64,000 nucleotides of DNA from Bradyrhizobium centrolobii (GTDB lineage: Bacteria; Pseudomonadota; Alphaproteobacteria; Rhizobiales; Xanthobacteraceae). The DNA lies in contig NZ_LUUB01000096.1 in NCBI RefSeq assembly GCF_001641635.1, positions 68,152 through 132,151 on the forward strand. Direction: 5' to 3'. The first letter of the stretch is position 1, and the number at the start of each line of letters is the position of its first letter. Below, one piece after another: positions 43,062-51,247 of the stretch. The position numbers and the translations under genes are program-made. The notes beneath the pieces are model-generated. The model did no database searches and had not been told where the DNA came from. It saw only the letters and a list, made by a program, of their open reading frames with translations.

Positions 43062-44683
43062 GCCGCCTCCTCCCGACGCATCCAGTCTTTAAGGATCGCC
43101 GCTGCCTGCATCTGATCGAGCCGCACGATCTGCTCGAGCCGCTTCTGCGGCGTGCGTTGCATCTTGCCTTCGAGGTCTTCGACCAGGTTGAGCTCCGCTT
43201 CCTCGCTGTCCGGCAGCGCGAGAGCGGCGGCAGCCTCAAGCTCGGCGATCTCTGCGGCTTCGGTCTGCTCCTGCTGCGCACGATGGGTGAGGATTCCGTT
43301 GACCGCGGGCCGAAGGCCGAACCAGACCAGCATCGTGGCAACGGCCAGAATAGTCACCGCGTTGATGAAGCTTCCCATCTGCCGGTTCAGCATCTCGACG
43401 AAGCCGATCGGCGGCACCGGCGCTATCTCGCGCGAGCCCTCGATGAAGTCGACCGCCGTCACCTGGATCTGGTCGCCGCGCTGCTTGTCCAAACCGCCGG
43501 CGGTCGCCGCGAGCTGGCTGATCTCGGCGATCTTGCTGTCGATGATGGCCTGGTTGGTCTTGTCGCCGAGATCGGCGACGAGCCGTGCACGATTGATCAG
43601 GACGGCGATGAAGAGTTTCTTGACGGAGTAGCCGTCACTGACCGTCGTCGTCGTCTTGGACGAGACCTCGAAATTGGTCACGTCCTCGCGGCGCTGCTTT
43701 TCCTCGTTGGAATTCTTGCCGCCGCCGGCATTCACCTGCTGGTCCGGAAGGTTCTGCTGTACGGTTGTCGGCGTGGAACGATCGGCGTTCTGCGAGGATT
43801 CCTTCTCCCGGACGTTCCGGACCGAGCGCTCGGCCCGCGTCTCCGGATCGTAGACGGTCTCGTTGATCTGGCGCTTGTCGGTCGAAAGCTGCGGCGCGAC
43901 ACTGACCTCGAAATTGTCGAGGCCAAGATACGGCGTCAGCGCCTTGCGGATGTTCTCCTGCACCATCCCGCCGACCATCTTCTGCAGGCTCGCCATCTTG
44001 GTCGGCGCCGCGCTGGCCTCATCCTCCTCGGCAAGCAGCATGGAGCCGTCGGCATCCAGCACCGTCACCTTGTCCCGACTCATGCCGGGAATCGCAGCCG
44101 CCACGAGATGACGGATCGACTGCGCCGTGCGCGCCTCGATGGCTCCGTCGGTCCGCAGCACGACCGATGCAGACGGCGGCTGCTGGGTCGCACGGAACGA
44201 GCCGCGCACCGGCAGCACGATGTGAACCCGCGCAGCCTTGACGCCCTTCATCAACTGCACTGTGCGCGCGATTTCGCCTTCGAGGGCTCGAAGCTTGGTG
44301 ACTTCCTGCATGAACGAGGTCAGGCCGAGCGAGCCGATCTTGTCGAACAGCTCGTAGCCGGAGTTGGCGCTGGTCGGCAGCCCCTTCTCGGCGAGCAGCA
44401 TGCGCGCCTGCATGGTCTGGCTCGGCCGCACCGAGATGGCATCCCCCGCCGCGTTGACGTCGAACGCGATGTTCTGCTCGCGCAGCGCGGCGCCAATGCG
44501 CGTCACGTCTTCGCGGGTGAGGCCCGTGTAGAGCGTTTCGAACTCAGGCCGGCTCAGATAATAGGCGCCGCCGACGACGGTGACGAGAACGGCAAAGCCG
44601 ATCAATCCCAAGGCCATCAGGCGTCGCGGCCCAAGCTCCAGCAGATTGTTGAGCAGTTGCTGTACCTGCGCACGACTGAGCAT
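43058..44683 (-). CDS. fliF: flagellar M-ring protein FliF
   Basis: A 541-residue ring protein with two membrane helices (LGLIGFAVLVTVVGGAYYLS near the start and VTILAVATMLVWFGLRPAVN near residue 435). YTGLTREDVTRIGAALREQN and the ring-building motif QNVEF-like EQNIAF are present, and the C-terminal tail (EEAELNLVEDLEGKMQRTPQ) binds FliG. The ATG at 44683 was chosen; a GTG at 44716 would add 11 residues. It heads the fliF-fliH-motB-motC-fliK-sltF operon. Confidence 0.93.
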   Translation of the reverse strand: MLSRAQVQQLLNNLLELGPRRLMALGLIGFAVLVTVVGGAYYLSRPEFETLYTGLTREDVTRIGAALREQNIAFDVNAAGDAISVRPSQTMQARMLLAEKGLPTSANSGYELFDKIGSLGLTSFMQEVTKLRALEGEIARTVQLMKGVKAARVHIVLPVRGSFRATQQPPSASVVLRTDGAIEARTAQSIRHLVAAAIPGMSRDKVTVLDADGSMLLAEEDEASAAPTKMASLQKMVGGMVQENIRKALTPYLGLDNFEVSVAPQLSTDKRQINETVYDPETRAERSVRNVREKESSQNADRSTPTTVQQNLPDQQVNAGGGKNSNEEKQRREDVTNFEVSSKTTTTVSDGYSVKKLFIAVLINRARLVADLGDKTNQAIIDSKIAEISQLAATAGGLDKQRGDQIQVTAVDFIEGSREIAPVPPIGFVEMLNRQMGSFINAVTILAVATMLVWFGLRPAVNGILTHRAQQEQTEAAEIAELEAAAALALPDSEEAELNLVEDLEGKMQRTPQKRLEQIVRLDQMQAAAILKDWMRREEAA

Positions 44684-44725
44684 ATGACCTCGTACCAATG
44701 CGAACGTAGAGGACACTCCGCTGCG

Positions 44726-44754
44726 AACCTTGTCTGAAGGTTGCGCGAGGACAC
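44726..44754 (-). promoter_or_regulatory. conserved flagellar upstream element and inverted repeat (fliF copy)
   Basis: At 44739-44754 the gene-sense sequence is GTGTCCTCGCGCAACC, sharing ten contiguous bases (CCTCGCGCAA) with the flgF copy and having the same orientation relative to its gene. It overlaps the perfect inverted repeat AACCTT-N5-AAGGTT (44726-44742). It lies 55 bases before the chosen fliF ATG and 22 before the alternative GTG. Confidence 0.5.
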
Positions 44755-44945
44755 GAATGTGTCAGTTCGCGGGTGAGGCGTTGCAATTTTGCAAGAGCTT
44801 TGGGTGACGCAATCAGTTCAGTGGCAACAAGCGGGCGCTCGGGCGCATGGCCGCGCGATCGGCTGCGGCGTGCTGCATGAAGTCTGGCGTCAGGAGGTCG
44901 ATTGCAGGCACGTCTTGTGCCGTCACATCCGCCAATCACGGCGGG

Positions 44946-44972
44946 GACCGTGCTCCCGAAGGGAGCACGGTC
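44946..44972 (-). terminator. 3' hairpin of the downstream flagellin gene
   Basis: A perfect 12-bp stem (GACCGTGCTCCC with its complement) and a 3-base loop lie 17 bases after the flagellin stop codon. On the gene strand no clear U-run follows, so it may act as an mRNA stabiliser or need other factors; on the plus strand the stem is followed by GTTTTC. Confidence 0.7.
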
Positions 44973-44989
44973 GTTTTCGATGCTTCTGC

Positions 44990-45904
44990 TTAACCGCCGC
45001 GGAACAGCGACAGGATGCTCTGGCTGTTCTGGTTGGCGATCGAGAGCGCCTGAACGCCGAGCTGCTGCTGGGTCTGCAGGGCCTGGAGGCGGGTCGATTC
45101 GGCATTCATGTCCGCGTCGACGAGCTGGCCGACACCGCGGTCCACGGAGTCCATCAGGGTCTTCACGAATTCCGTGTTGGTCGCGATGCGGTTCTTGACG
45201 GCACCGAGATTGGCGGCGGCCGAGGCCACCGAGTTGATCGCAGTGGTGACCTGCGCGATGTAGCCATCGAGCGTGGTCTGGTCGGCCGTCGAGTCGGTCA
45301 GCGCGGCGATGGACATGTTGTCGACCGACACGCCGGCGGTCTGCGTGTCCAGGATGCCGCTCGTGGTCGAGGTGTAGAGCGAGAAGTTGGCGGTCGTCAC
45401 GGTGATGGAACCGATGGTGGGCGTGCCGCCGACACGCGAGTACGACGACACGAGATTGAAGGTCGCCGGTGTGGTGGCCGTCGTGCTCAGCCAGTTAATT
45501 CCGTTGAAGGTCGCCGAGTTGGCCTTGAGCTTCATATCCTGCTGGATCTGGGTGATGTCCGCCTGGATCTTGGTGCGGTCGATACCCGCGGTCTTGGCTT
45601 CGACCAGCAGTGCCTGGAGCTTGGTCAGGCCGGAGTCCTTGTCGCCAATAACCGAGGTCAGAGCGGTATATTCGGTGTCGACGGTCGCAGCCGACAGACC
45701 GAGCGAGTCGGAGACGGCGGAGAGCGCGGCGTTGTCGGAGCGCATCGACGTCGCGATCGACCAGTAGGCGGCATTGTCAGACGCGGTCGAGACGCGCTGA
45801 CCGGTGGAGATCCGGTTCTGCGTGGTGGCGAGTTGCGAGCTGACGTTGCGGAGGGTCTGCAACGCGGTCATTGCAGACGAGTTGGTGAGGAGACTAGAAC
45901 CCAT
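44990..45904 (-). CDS. lafA: lateral flagellin (downstream copy)
   Basis: A 304-residue flagellin, short because the variable D2/D3 domains are reduced. The N-terminal D0/D1 helices (SSAMTALQTLRNVSSQLATT; RISTGQRVSTASDNAAYWSI) and the C-terminal helix (LGVQALSIANQNSQSILSLF) are canonical. The ATG at 45904 has AAAGGGA in its leader; an upstream in-frame ATG at 46015 lies inside the structured leader and does not resemble a flagellin. It is a close tandem paralogue of the 46180-47085 gene. It is secreted and polymerises into the thin lateral filament. Confidence 0.93.
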   Translation of the reverse strand: MGSSLLTNSSAMTALQTLRNVSSQLATTQNRISTGQRVSTASDNAAYWSIATSMRSDNAALSAVSDSLGLSAATVDTEYTALTSVIGDKDSGLTKLQALLVEAKTAGIDRTKIQADITQIQQDMKLKANSATFNGINWLSTTATTPATFNLVSSYSRVGGTPTIGSITVTTANFSLYTSTTSGILDTQTAGVSVDNMSIAALTDSTADQTTLDGYIAQVTTAINSVASAAANLGAVKNRIATNTEFVKTLMDSVDRGVGQLVDADMNAESTRLQALQTQQQLGVQALSIANQNSQSILSLFRGG

Positions 45905-46023
45905 TTTGATGTCCCTTTGAAGATTGAATTGAGTTTGGGGACATACCGGGCTTGCACCGGTACGACAGGGCGGCGTCATGCCTTTGGGCGCCCGGAAAAG
46001 CGGGTTAAGGCCCAACCTGTCGT
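45905..46023 (-). promoter_or_regulatory. structured flagellin mRNA leader with paired Shine-Dalgarno (downstream copy)
   Basis: Read on the minus strand, this 119-nt leader can form three stems: ACGACAGG (46016-46023) with CCTGTCGT (45962-45969), 8 bp; TACCGG with CCGGTA around the loop TGCAAGC (45944-45962), 6 bp; and ATGTCCC (45938-45944) with GGGACAT (45909-45915), 7 bp, which pairs most of the AAAGGGA ribosome site four bases from the ATG. The same order of elements occurs in the other flagellin leader. Folding is predicted, not shown. Confidence 0.72.
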
Positions 46024-46045
46024 AACGGCAAGGTTAGCGAGCGAA

Positions 46046-46061
46046 GCTTGTGCGAGGCTTG
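46046..46061 (-). promoter_or_regulatory. conserved flagellar upstream element (flagellin copy)
   Basis: Gene-sense sequence CAAGCCTCGCACAAGC, 22 bases upstream of the first leader stem, matching the flgF copy in 14 of 16 positions. On the plus strand it overlaps a tandem 11-bp direct repeat, GCGAAGCTTGT and GCGAGGCTTGT (46041-46062), a spacing known for OmpR-type regulators. Confidence 0.55.
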
Positions 46062-46131
46062 TGGCTCTGTGCCCCGACTGCAACAGGGCCAGCCGAAATT
46101 ACGGCGTGCGCGGGACGTCACGCCAAACGAA

Positions 46132-46161
46132 AGGGCCGCGCTTCGCGAGAAGCGCGGCCCT
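46132..46161 (-). terminator. terminator of the upstream flagellin gene
   Basis: A perfect 13-bp stem (AGGGCCGCGCTTC with its complement, four-base loop) 18 bases after the stop codon, followed on the gene strand by TTCGTTTGG, a moderately U-rich tail. It should separate this flagellin transcript from the next. Confidence 0.82.
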
Positions 46162-46179
46162 CCCCAGATTGTTCAAGAC

Positions 46180-47085
46180 TTAGCGGAACAGCGACAGGAT
46201 GCTCTGGCTGCTGTTGTTGGCGATCGAGAGCGCCTGCACCCCGAGCTGCTGCTGGACCTGGAGGGCCGCCAGGCGCGTGGACTCCTGGTTCATGTCGGCG
46301 TCGACGAGCTGGCCGACACCGCGGTCCACGGAGTCCATAAGCGACTTCACGAAATTCGTGTTGGTCGAGATACGGTTCTTGACGGCACCGAGATTGGCGG
46401 CGGCCGACGCCACCGAGTTGATCGCAGCGGTGACCTGCGCGATGTAGCCATCGAGCGTGGTCTGGTCAGCTGCCGAGTCGGTCAGCGCGGAGATCGACAT
46501 GTTGTCGACCGACACACCGGCGGTCTGCGTGTCGAGGATGCCGCTCTGGGTGCTCGTATAGAGCGAGTAGTTGGCGGTCGTCACTGTGATGGAACCGGTG
46601 GTGGGCGTGCTGCCGACACGAGAGTACGACGACACGAGGCTGAAGGTCGCCGGTGTGGTGGCCGTCGTGCTCAGCCAGTTAATTCCGTTGAAGGTCGCGG
46701 CATTGGCCGTGCTCTTCATCTGCAGCTGGATCTGAGTGATGTCTGCCTGGATCTTGGTGCGGTCGATACCGGCGGTCTTGGCTTCGACCAGCAGCGACTG
46801 GAGCTTGGTCAGACCGGAGTCCTTGTCACCGATAGTCGAGGTCAGAGCGGTGTACTGCGTGTCGACGGTCGCAGCCGACAGACCGAGCGAGTCGGAGACC
46901 GCGGAGAGCGCGGCGTTGTCGGAGCGCATCGACGTCGCAATCGACCAGTAGGCGGCGTTGTCCGAAGCGGTCGAGACGCGCTGGCCGGTGGAGATCCGGG
47001 TCTGCGTGGTGGAGAGCTGCGAGCTCACAGACCGCAGGGTCTGGAGCGCAGTCATGGCGGTCGAGTTCGTAAGCAGGCTTGACAT
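46180..47085 (-). CDS. lafA: lateral flagellin (upstream copy)
   Basis: A 301-residue flagellin nearly identical along its length to the downstream copy, with the same NAAYWSIATSMRSDNAALSA core and the C-terminal LVDADMNQESTRLAALQVQQ helix. The main differences are scattered substitutions in the central part and a shorter C-terminus (SILSLF, without two glycines). The ATG at 47085 lies five bases after the GGGACAT of the leader. It has its own terminator and its own upstream boxes, so both paralogues can be transcribed separately. Confidence 0.93.
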   Translation of the reverse strand: MSSLLTNSTAMTALQTLRSVSSQLSTTQTRISTGQRVSTASDNAAYWSIATSMRSDNAALSAVSDSLGLSAATVDTQYTALTSTIGDKDSGLTKLQSLLVEAKTAGIDRTKIQADITQIQLQMKSTANAATFNGINWLSTTATTPATFSLVSSYSRVGSTPTTGSITVTTANYSLYTSTQSGILDTQTAGVSVDNMSISALTDSAADQTTLDGYIAQVTAAINSVASAAANLGAVKNRISTNTNFVKSLMDSVDRGVGQLVDADMNQESTRLAALQVQQQLGVQALSIANNSSQSILSLFR

Positions 47086-47204
47086 TGCGAATGTCCCTTT
47101 ATGTACGCGTTACATTTTTCACGAGGGGACATACCGGGCTTTCACCGGTACGGAGGGGCGGCATCATGCCTTTGGACTGATGTGGGTGGGGTCCAACCCG
47201 CCGT
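47086..47204 (-). promoter_or_regulatory. structured flagellin mRNA leader with paired Shine-Dalgarno (upstream copy)
   Basis: Also 119 nt from first stem to ATG. The stems are ACGGCGGG (47197-47204) with CCCTCCGT (47150-47157), 8 bp with one mismatch; TACCGG with CCGGTA around TGAAAGC (47132-47150); and ATGTCCC (47126-47132) with GGGACAT (47091-47097), covering the AAAGGGA site. In the outer stem two base pairs differ from the other copy by changes on both strands (A-U to G-C). Loops differ in length and sequence, stems are kept. Confidence 0.72.
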
Positions 47205-47271
47205 GCCGCATTGCTAGCACGTCGAATCTTGCTTCCAGATTAAGGCCGGCTTGAATTTCGCAGCAATATCA

Positions 47272-47326
47272 TATGGTTAATATTACTCCGTGCTAACCAT
47301 AAGCCAGTACGTCTCGCTAACCATAA
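47272..47326. promoter_or_regulatory. triple TAACCATA boxes upstream of the upstream flagellin
   Basis: The 11-mer GCTAACCATAA occurs twice in direct orientation, at 47292-47302 and 47316-47326 (period 24 bp), and its core appears inverted as TATGGTTA at 47272-47279. On the gene strand TATGAT (47273-47268) could be a -10 hexamer; the boxes would then be centred near -37 and -61, which suits an activator such as LafR. Prediction only. Confidence 0.5.
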
Positions 47327-47354
47327 CCAGCCGGTCGGCCGGCGATCGCGGCCG

Positions 47355-48095
47355 CTAAGAGAACGACCGAACCAGTCCGGAGGCCAGCAGATTCCAGCCG
47401 TCGATCAGCACGAAGAACAGCATCTTGAACGGCAGCGCGAGGATCGTCGGCGGCATCATCATCATGCCCATCGACATGGTGAGCGTCGCCACGATCATAT
47501 CGATGACGAGGAACGGCAGGATGATGAGAAACCCGATCTCGAACGAGCGCCGCAGCTCGGAGATCATGAAGGCCGGAATGATAACGCGCATGTCAATGCG
47601 CTTGTCGTCGAACTTCTTGCGGAAGCTTTCCGCTGCGAGCGCCTCGAAGGTCTGAAGGTCCTTCTCGCGGACATGGGCCAGCATGAATTCGCGGAACGGA
47701 TCGGTGATCCGCAAATAGGCTTCCTCCTCCGAGATCTCGTTCTTCATCAGCGGCTGGACACCGGTCTCCCAGGCCCGGTCGAAGGTCGGGGCCATGACGT
47801 AGAACGTCATGAACAGCGCCAGGCTGATCAGGACCAGGTTCGCCGGCGTGGTCTGCAGACCGAGACCGGCCCGCAGGAACGACAGCGCGACGGCAAATCG
47901 CGTGAAGCTCGTCACCATGATGAGCAGCCCCGGCGCCACCGAGAGCACCGTGATCAGCGCCATCAGCTGGATGATCCGGCCGCTGGTCGAGCCGTTCCCC
48001 GGCGGCAACAGCGAGTTCAGGTCCGGAATCTGGGCGAACGCCACCTCGGGCAGGACGATCAGCAGCAACGCGAGCAGCAGAACTCTCACTCTCAC
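47355..48095 (-). CDS. fliP: flagellar export gate protein FliP
   Basis: A 246-residue protein with a signal-like N-terminus (VLLLALLLIVLPEVAFAQIP) and four membrane helices. The family patterns TSFTRFAVALSFLRAGLGLQ and FMISELRRSFEIGFLIILPF are clear. It forms the pentameric core of the export gate. It is the last gene of the long motA operon and overlaps fliL by ATGA. Confidence 0.94.
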   Translation of the reverse strand: MRVRVLLLALLLIVLPEVAFAQIPDLNSLLPPGNGSTSGRIIQLMALITVLSVAPGLLIMVTSFTRFAVALSFLRAGLGLQTTPANLVLISLALFMTFYVMAPTFDRAWETGVQPLMKNEISEEEAYLRITDPFREFMLAHVREKDLQTFEALAAESFRKKFDDKRIDMRVIIPAFMISELRRSFEIGFLIILPFLVIDMIVATLTMSMGMMMMPPTILALPFKMLFFVLIDGWNLLASGLVRSFS

Positions 48096-48535
48096 TGGAT
48101 CACCAACGTCTCAATGATCAACTCGCGGACCTTGCCGGACGACCTGATGTTGGCGCGCTCGGCGAGATCGTCGCGGAGATGCTGGAGGCCGCGGGAGCCT
48201 TCGAACTGCGAGGCCGAAGCCGATCGCAAATAGGTGACGATGTCCTCGCTGATGTGGGCGGCCAGAATACCGGCGTCTTCGTCACTCATGCTGTCGGTCA
48301 CCATGGAGGCTTCGATACGCGCCCAGTTGTTGGCCGGCGCGGCGAGATTGGTCACGATCGGGGACAGCTTCCTGAGCCGCGCACTGCCGGCGTAGCTCGA
48401 CGCGATCGGCGGCGGGGTGGCGCTCTTTTTGGCGTCGGCGACGCGTTCGGCTGTCGCGAGAAGATGCAGACCCGCGACCGCGCCGGCGCCGATCGCGATC
48501 AGGGTCAAGGTCACGATGGCTGCAATCAGGCGCAT
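48092..48535 (-). CDS. fliL: flagellar basal-body-associated protein FliL
   Basis: A 147-residue bitopic protein with an N-terminal helix (LIAAIVTLTLIAIGAGAVAG) and a periplasmic FliL domain ending GLQHLRDDLAERANIRSSGK and VRELIIETLVIQ. FliL forms a ring around stator units and stabilises them. The ATG at 48535 follows AGGGAA; a GTG at 48553 is less likely. It is located between flgH and fliP. Confidence 0.85.
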   Translation of the reverse strand: MRLIAAIVTLTLIAIGAGAVAGLHLLATAERVADAKKSATPPPIASSYAGSARLRKLSPIVTNLAAPANNWARIEASMVTDSMSDEDAGILAAHISEDIVTYLRSASASQFEGSRGLQHLRDDLAERANIRSSGKVRELIIETLVIQ

Positions 48536-48577
48536 GAAGTTCCCTGCCCCCACGATGCGGTCCGGTCTGCCTCAGCG

Positions 48578-49273
48578 TCAGAATGGCGCCACGGCGTCAT
48601 AGACCCGATGTCCCCATCCAGGCTGCTGCACATCAGACAGATTTCCGCGGCCGCCATAGGACACGCGCGCCTCGGCGATCTTGTCGTAGGAGATCGTGTT
48701 GGCGCGCGAGATGTCGCGCGGCCGCACGATGCCGCCGACATTGAGGACGCGCATCTCCGTGTTGACGCGAAACTCCTGCGACCCGCTGATCATCATATTG
48801 CCGTTCGGCAATACGTCAGTGACGATGGCGGCGATGGACAGCTTGATGTCCTCGGTGCGATCGATCTGGCCGTTGCCCTTGATCTGGGTGTTGGTGCTGA
48901 GGTTGGCGTTGGTCTGGCCTTTGTCGTTCCATCCCGCAACATCCATCAGCCAGTCGAGGCCGAACTTGATCTGCGAGTCGCGCGAACGGTCCGTCTTGTT
49001 GTCGAGCTTGGCCTTGTCCTGCATCGAGATGATCACCGTCACCACGTCGCCGACGCGCCGGGCGCGCGGGTCGCGGTAGAGATCGGTGCCGTCGTCCCAG
49101 GTCGAGCGATAGCTGACGGGCGTGCGCAGGCGGGGCGTCACCGGGATAGGATCGGCCGGCGCCCTCAGGCCGCTACCGACGGGCGACATTTGCGGACCGA
49201 GCAGGACCTCGGCCGGATCATGGGAGCATCCGGCAAGGAATACGAGCGACAGGATGAGGATCGGCTTCTTCAT
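48578..49273 (-). CDS. flgH: flagellar L-ring protein FlgH
   Basis: A 231-residue outer-membrane lipoprotein with the lipobox LAGC (Cys16). The L-ring landmarks are RARRVGDVVTVIISMQDKAK and NGNMMISGSQEFRVNTEMRV with VNVGGIVRPRDI-like LNVGGIVRPRDISRANT. It forms the outer-membrane bushing around the rod with FlgI. The start codon overlaps the motE stop (ATGA). Confidence 0.94.
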   Translation of the reverse strand: MKKPILILSLVFLAGCSHDPAEVLLGPQMSPVGSGLRAPADPIPVTPRLRTPVSYRSTWDDGTDLYRDPRARRVGDVVTVIISMQDKAKLDNKTDRSRDSQIKFGLDWLMDVAGWNDKGQTNANLSTNTQIKGNGQIDRTEDIKLSIAAIVTDVLPNGNMMISGSQEFRVNTEMRVLNVGGIVRPRDISRANTISYDKIAEARVSYGGRGNLSDVQQPGWGHRVYDAVAPF

Positions 49274-50085
49274 TTACTCGTCTTTCCGTCATCGACACGA
49301 CGCATTCCGCCGAGCAGGTCGGCGAGATGCGCCGCGCGAGCCGAATCCATCTCATTGAAGATCGCGCTCGAGCTCCTCGGGCTGAGCTTGGCGAGGACCG
49401 CCGCGGCCGTCTCGTCCGCCATGCCCGCGATCTGGGTGGCCGCAGCTTCCGGCTTCATCCGCGAATAGATTTCGACAACGCTCGCTTCGGCCTTCTTCAG
49501 GAACTCGTCGCGCAGGGCCATCCACTGCTCGTACTCGGCGCGCTTGGCCTCGACCTCCGCTATCCGCTCGCGGAGCTGGGTCTCGGCTTTCTCCAGCTCC
49601 TTCAGCTGCCAGGCCAGCCTTGCGTCGACGGCCGGATCTGCGACGTTGCTGCAGAATAGCGCGACCTCGTTGTCCAAAGGCGCGGCCGCAGCCGGCGAAG
49701 CCGGTTTCGGCGGCGCGGTGACACTGCCGGGCTTGGCCGGGCGCACGGGCGCGGACGCAGGTGCCGATGGCGGTGGTGCAGTCTCGGGAGCAGGCACCGC
49801 GCCGGTGACCGCGGGCCCGGTGTCTTCCGCGGCCCAGGCCGTTGCCCTGACGGGCGCAGTATCGCTCGGGAATGATGCGACCGGTGCGTGCGGCTTCTGG
49901 GGACCGGGGGCACGCGCCCGTGCGAAGGAGAGCAGGTTGAGCGGTTTTGACGACTTCGCCTCATCCAGCGCCAGCACGGGTGAAGCGCCCACGAGCGCTG
50001 AGGCCGCGATCAGGAGGAGGACTTGTGCTTTGTGATCCAGCTTCAGCATCGGGCGGCGTGCGATTCTCGGTCGAGATGAGAGCAT
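49270..50085 (-). CDS. motE: MotE-like periplasmic chaperone with MgtE N-terminal-type domain
   Basis: A protein of up to 271 residues: a signal-like N-terminus (VLLLIAASALVGASPVLALD), a Pro/Ala-rich linker (about 85-140), a charged coiled coil (LKELEKAETQLRERIAEVEA) and a C-terminal MgtE N-like domain (YSRMKPEAAATQIAGMADET). This matches Sinorhizobium MotE, the dedicated chaperone for MotC, which is encoded at 39.8-41.0 kb. Neither the ATG at 50085 nor the one at 50049 has a good ribosome site; the latter gives a better signal peptide. Confidence 0.75.
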   Translation of the reverse strand: MLSSRPRIARRPMLKLDHKAQVLLLIAASALVGASPVLALDEAKSSKPLNLLSFARARAPGPQKPHAPVASFPSDTAPVRATAWAAEDTGPAVTGAVPAPETAPPPSAPASAPVRPAKPGSVTAPPKPASPAAAAPLDNEVALFCSNVADPAVDARLAWQLKELEKAETQLRERIAEVEAKRAEYEQWMALRDEFLKKAEASVVEIYSRMKPEAAATQIAGMADETAAAVLAKLSPRSSSAIFNEMDSARAAHLADLLGGMRRVDDGKTSK

Positions 50086-50116
50086 TGAGCGACCAAGCTT
50101 GCACGACGCTTATGCT

Positions 50117-51247
50117 TCATTGGACGATGACATCGGCCTGGAGCGCGCCGGCCGTCTTGATCGCCTGGAGAATGGCGATGATGCCGGATGGCTTCAGTCC
50201 GATCTGATTCAACCCGCGTACCAGGCGCTGGAGGTCGACGCCGCTCAGAATCGCAACCTGCGCACCGGCCTCGTTGGCCTCGACGATGGTCTGGGGAACG
50301 ACGACCGTCTGCCCCTTCGAGAACGGCGCCGGCTGCGACACCACGGGCATCTCCGTGACGCGTACCGTCAGATTGCCGTGCGTCACCGCCACCGTCGAGA
50401 TCCTCACGTCGCGTCCGATCACCACCGTGCCGGTGCGTTCGTTGATCACCACCCGCGCCGGCGTGTCCGGCTCCACGGTCAGCTCACCGATCTCGGCGAG
50501 AAAGCGCACCGGACCGATGTAGCGCGGCTTGGACAGCACGATGGTCCGGAAGTCACGCTCGAAGGCGATCTGCGCGCGATAGCGGCCGCCGGCGTAGCGG
50601 TTGATGGCATCGAGGATTCGCGTTGCGGTGACGAAATCGGGGTTCTTCAGCTCGAGCACCAGGAACTCCATTTCATGGAGACTTCCCTGCACTTCCCGCT
50701 CGACCAGCGCACCATTCGGGATGCGTCCCGCGGTCGGCGTGCCCTGGCTGACATTCTGCGCTTGGCCGCCCACGCTGTAGCCGGCGACGGTGACGGCCCC
50801 CTGGGCCACCGCATAGACAGCGCCGTCGGCGGCGCGCAGCGACGTCATCACCAGCGTGCCGCCGAGCAACGAGGTCGCATCGCCGAGCGATGACACGGTC
50901 ACGTCCATTCGTTCGCCTGGTGCGATCGAGGGCGGCAAGTCCGCAGTCACCATCACGGCGGCGACGTTGCGCGTGCGCAGCGTCGTCGGCCGCGCGGGGT
51001 TGTTCGTGCTGGTGGCCTCGTTCCTGACGTTGATGCCCATGTTCTCGAGCATCGACTGGAGCGACTGCTCCGTGAACGGCGCGTTGCGCAGCGTGTCGCC
51101 GGTACCGTTCAGGCCGATGACGAGGCCGTAGCCCACGATCTGGTTTTCGCGCAATCCCTTGATGTCCGCGATGTCCTTGATGCGGACGGCAGCCTGGGCG
51201 CCAGCCGCGGAGACGATGAGGACGAGCGCAAACAGCAGCCTGATCAT
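50117..51247 (-). CDS. flgI: flagellar P-ring protein FlgI
   Basis: A 376-residue periplasmic protein with a signal peptide (LLFALVLIVSAAGAQA) and the signature IVGYGLVIGLNGTGDTLRNA. It assembles around the rod in the peptidoglycan layer with help from FlgA, whose gene precedes it with an ATGA overlap. Length and ends are standard. Confidence 0.95.
   Translation of the reverse strand: MIRLLFALVLIVSAAGAQAAVRIKDIADIKGLRENQIVGYGLVIGLNGTGDTLRNAPFTEQSLQSMLENMGINVRNEATSTNNPARPTTLRTRNVAAVMVTADLPPSIAPGERMDVTVSSLGDATSLLGGTLVMTSLRAADGAVYAVAQGAVTVAGYSVGGQAQNVSQGTPTAGRIPNGALVEREVQGSLHEMEFLVLELKNPDFVTATRILDAINRYAGGRYRAQIAFERDFRTIVLSKPRYIGPVRFLAEIGELTVEPDTPARVVINERTGTVVIGRDVRISTVAVTHGNLTVRVTEMPVVSQPAPFSKGQTVVVPQTIVEANEAGAQVAILSGVDLQRLVRGLNQIGLKPSGIIAILQAIKTAGALQADVIVQ

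Noticed and set aside
45905..46015. An N-terminal extension of the downstream flagellin from an ATG at 46015.
   Set aside because: These codons coincide with the conserved leader hairpins, have no flagellin similarity and are absent in the paralogue. The GGGA-ATG at 45904 fits both copies.
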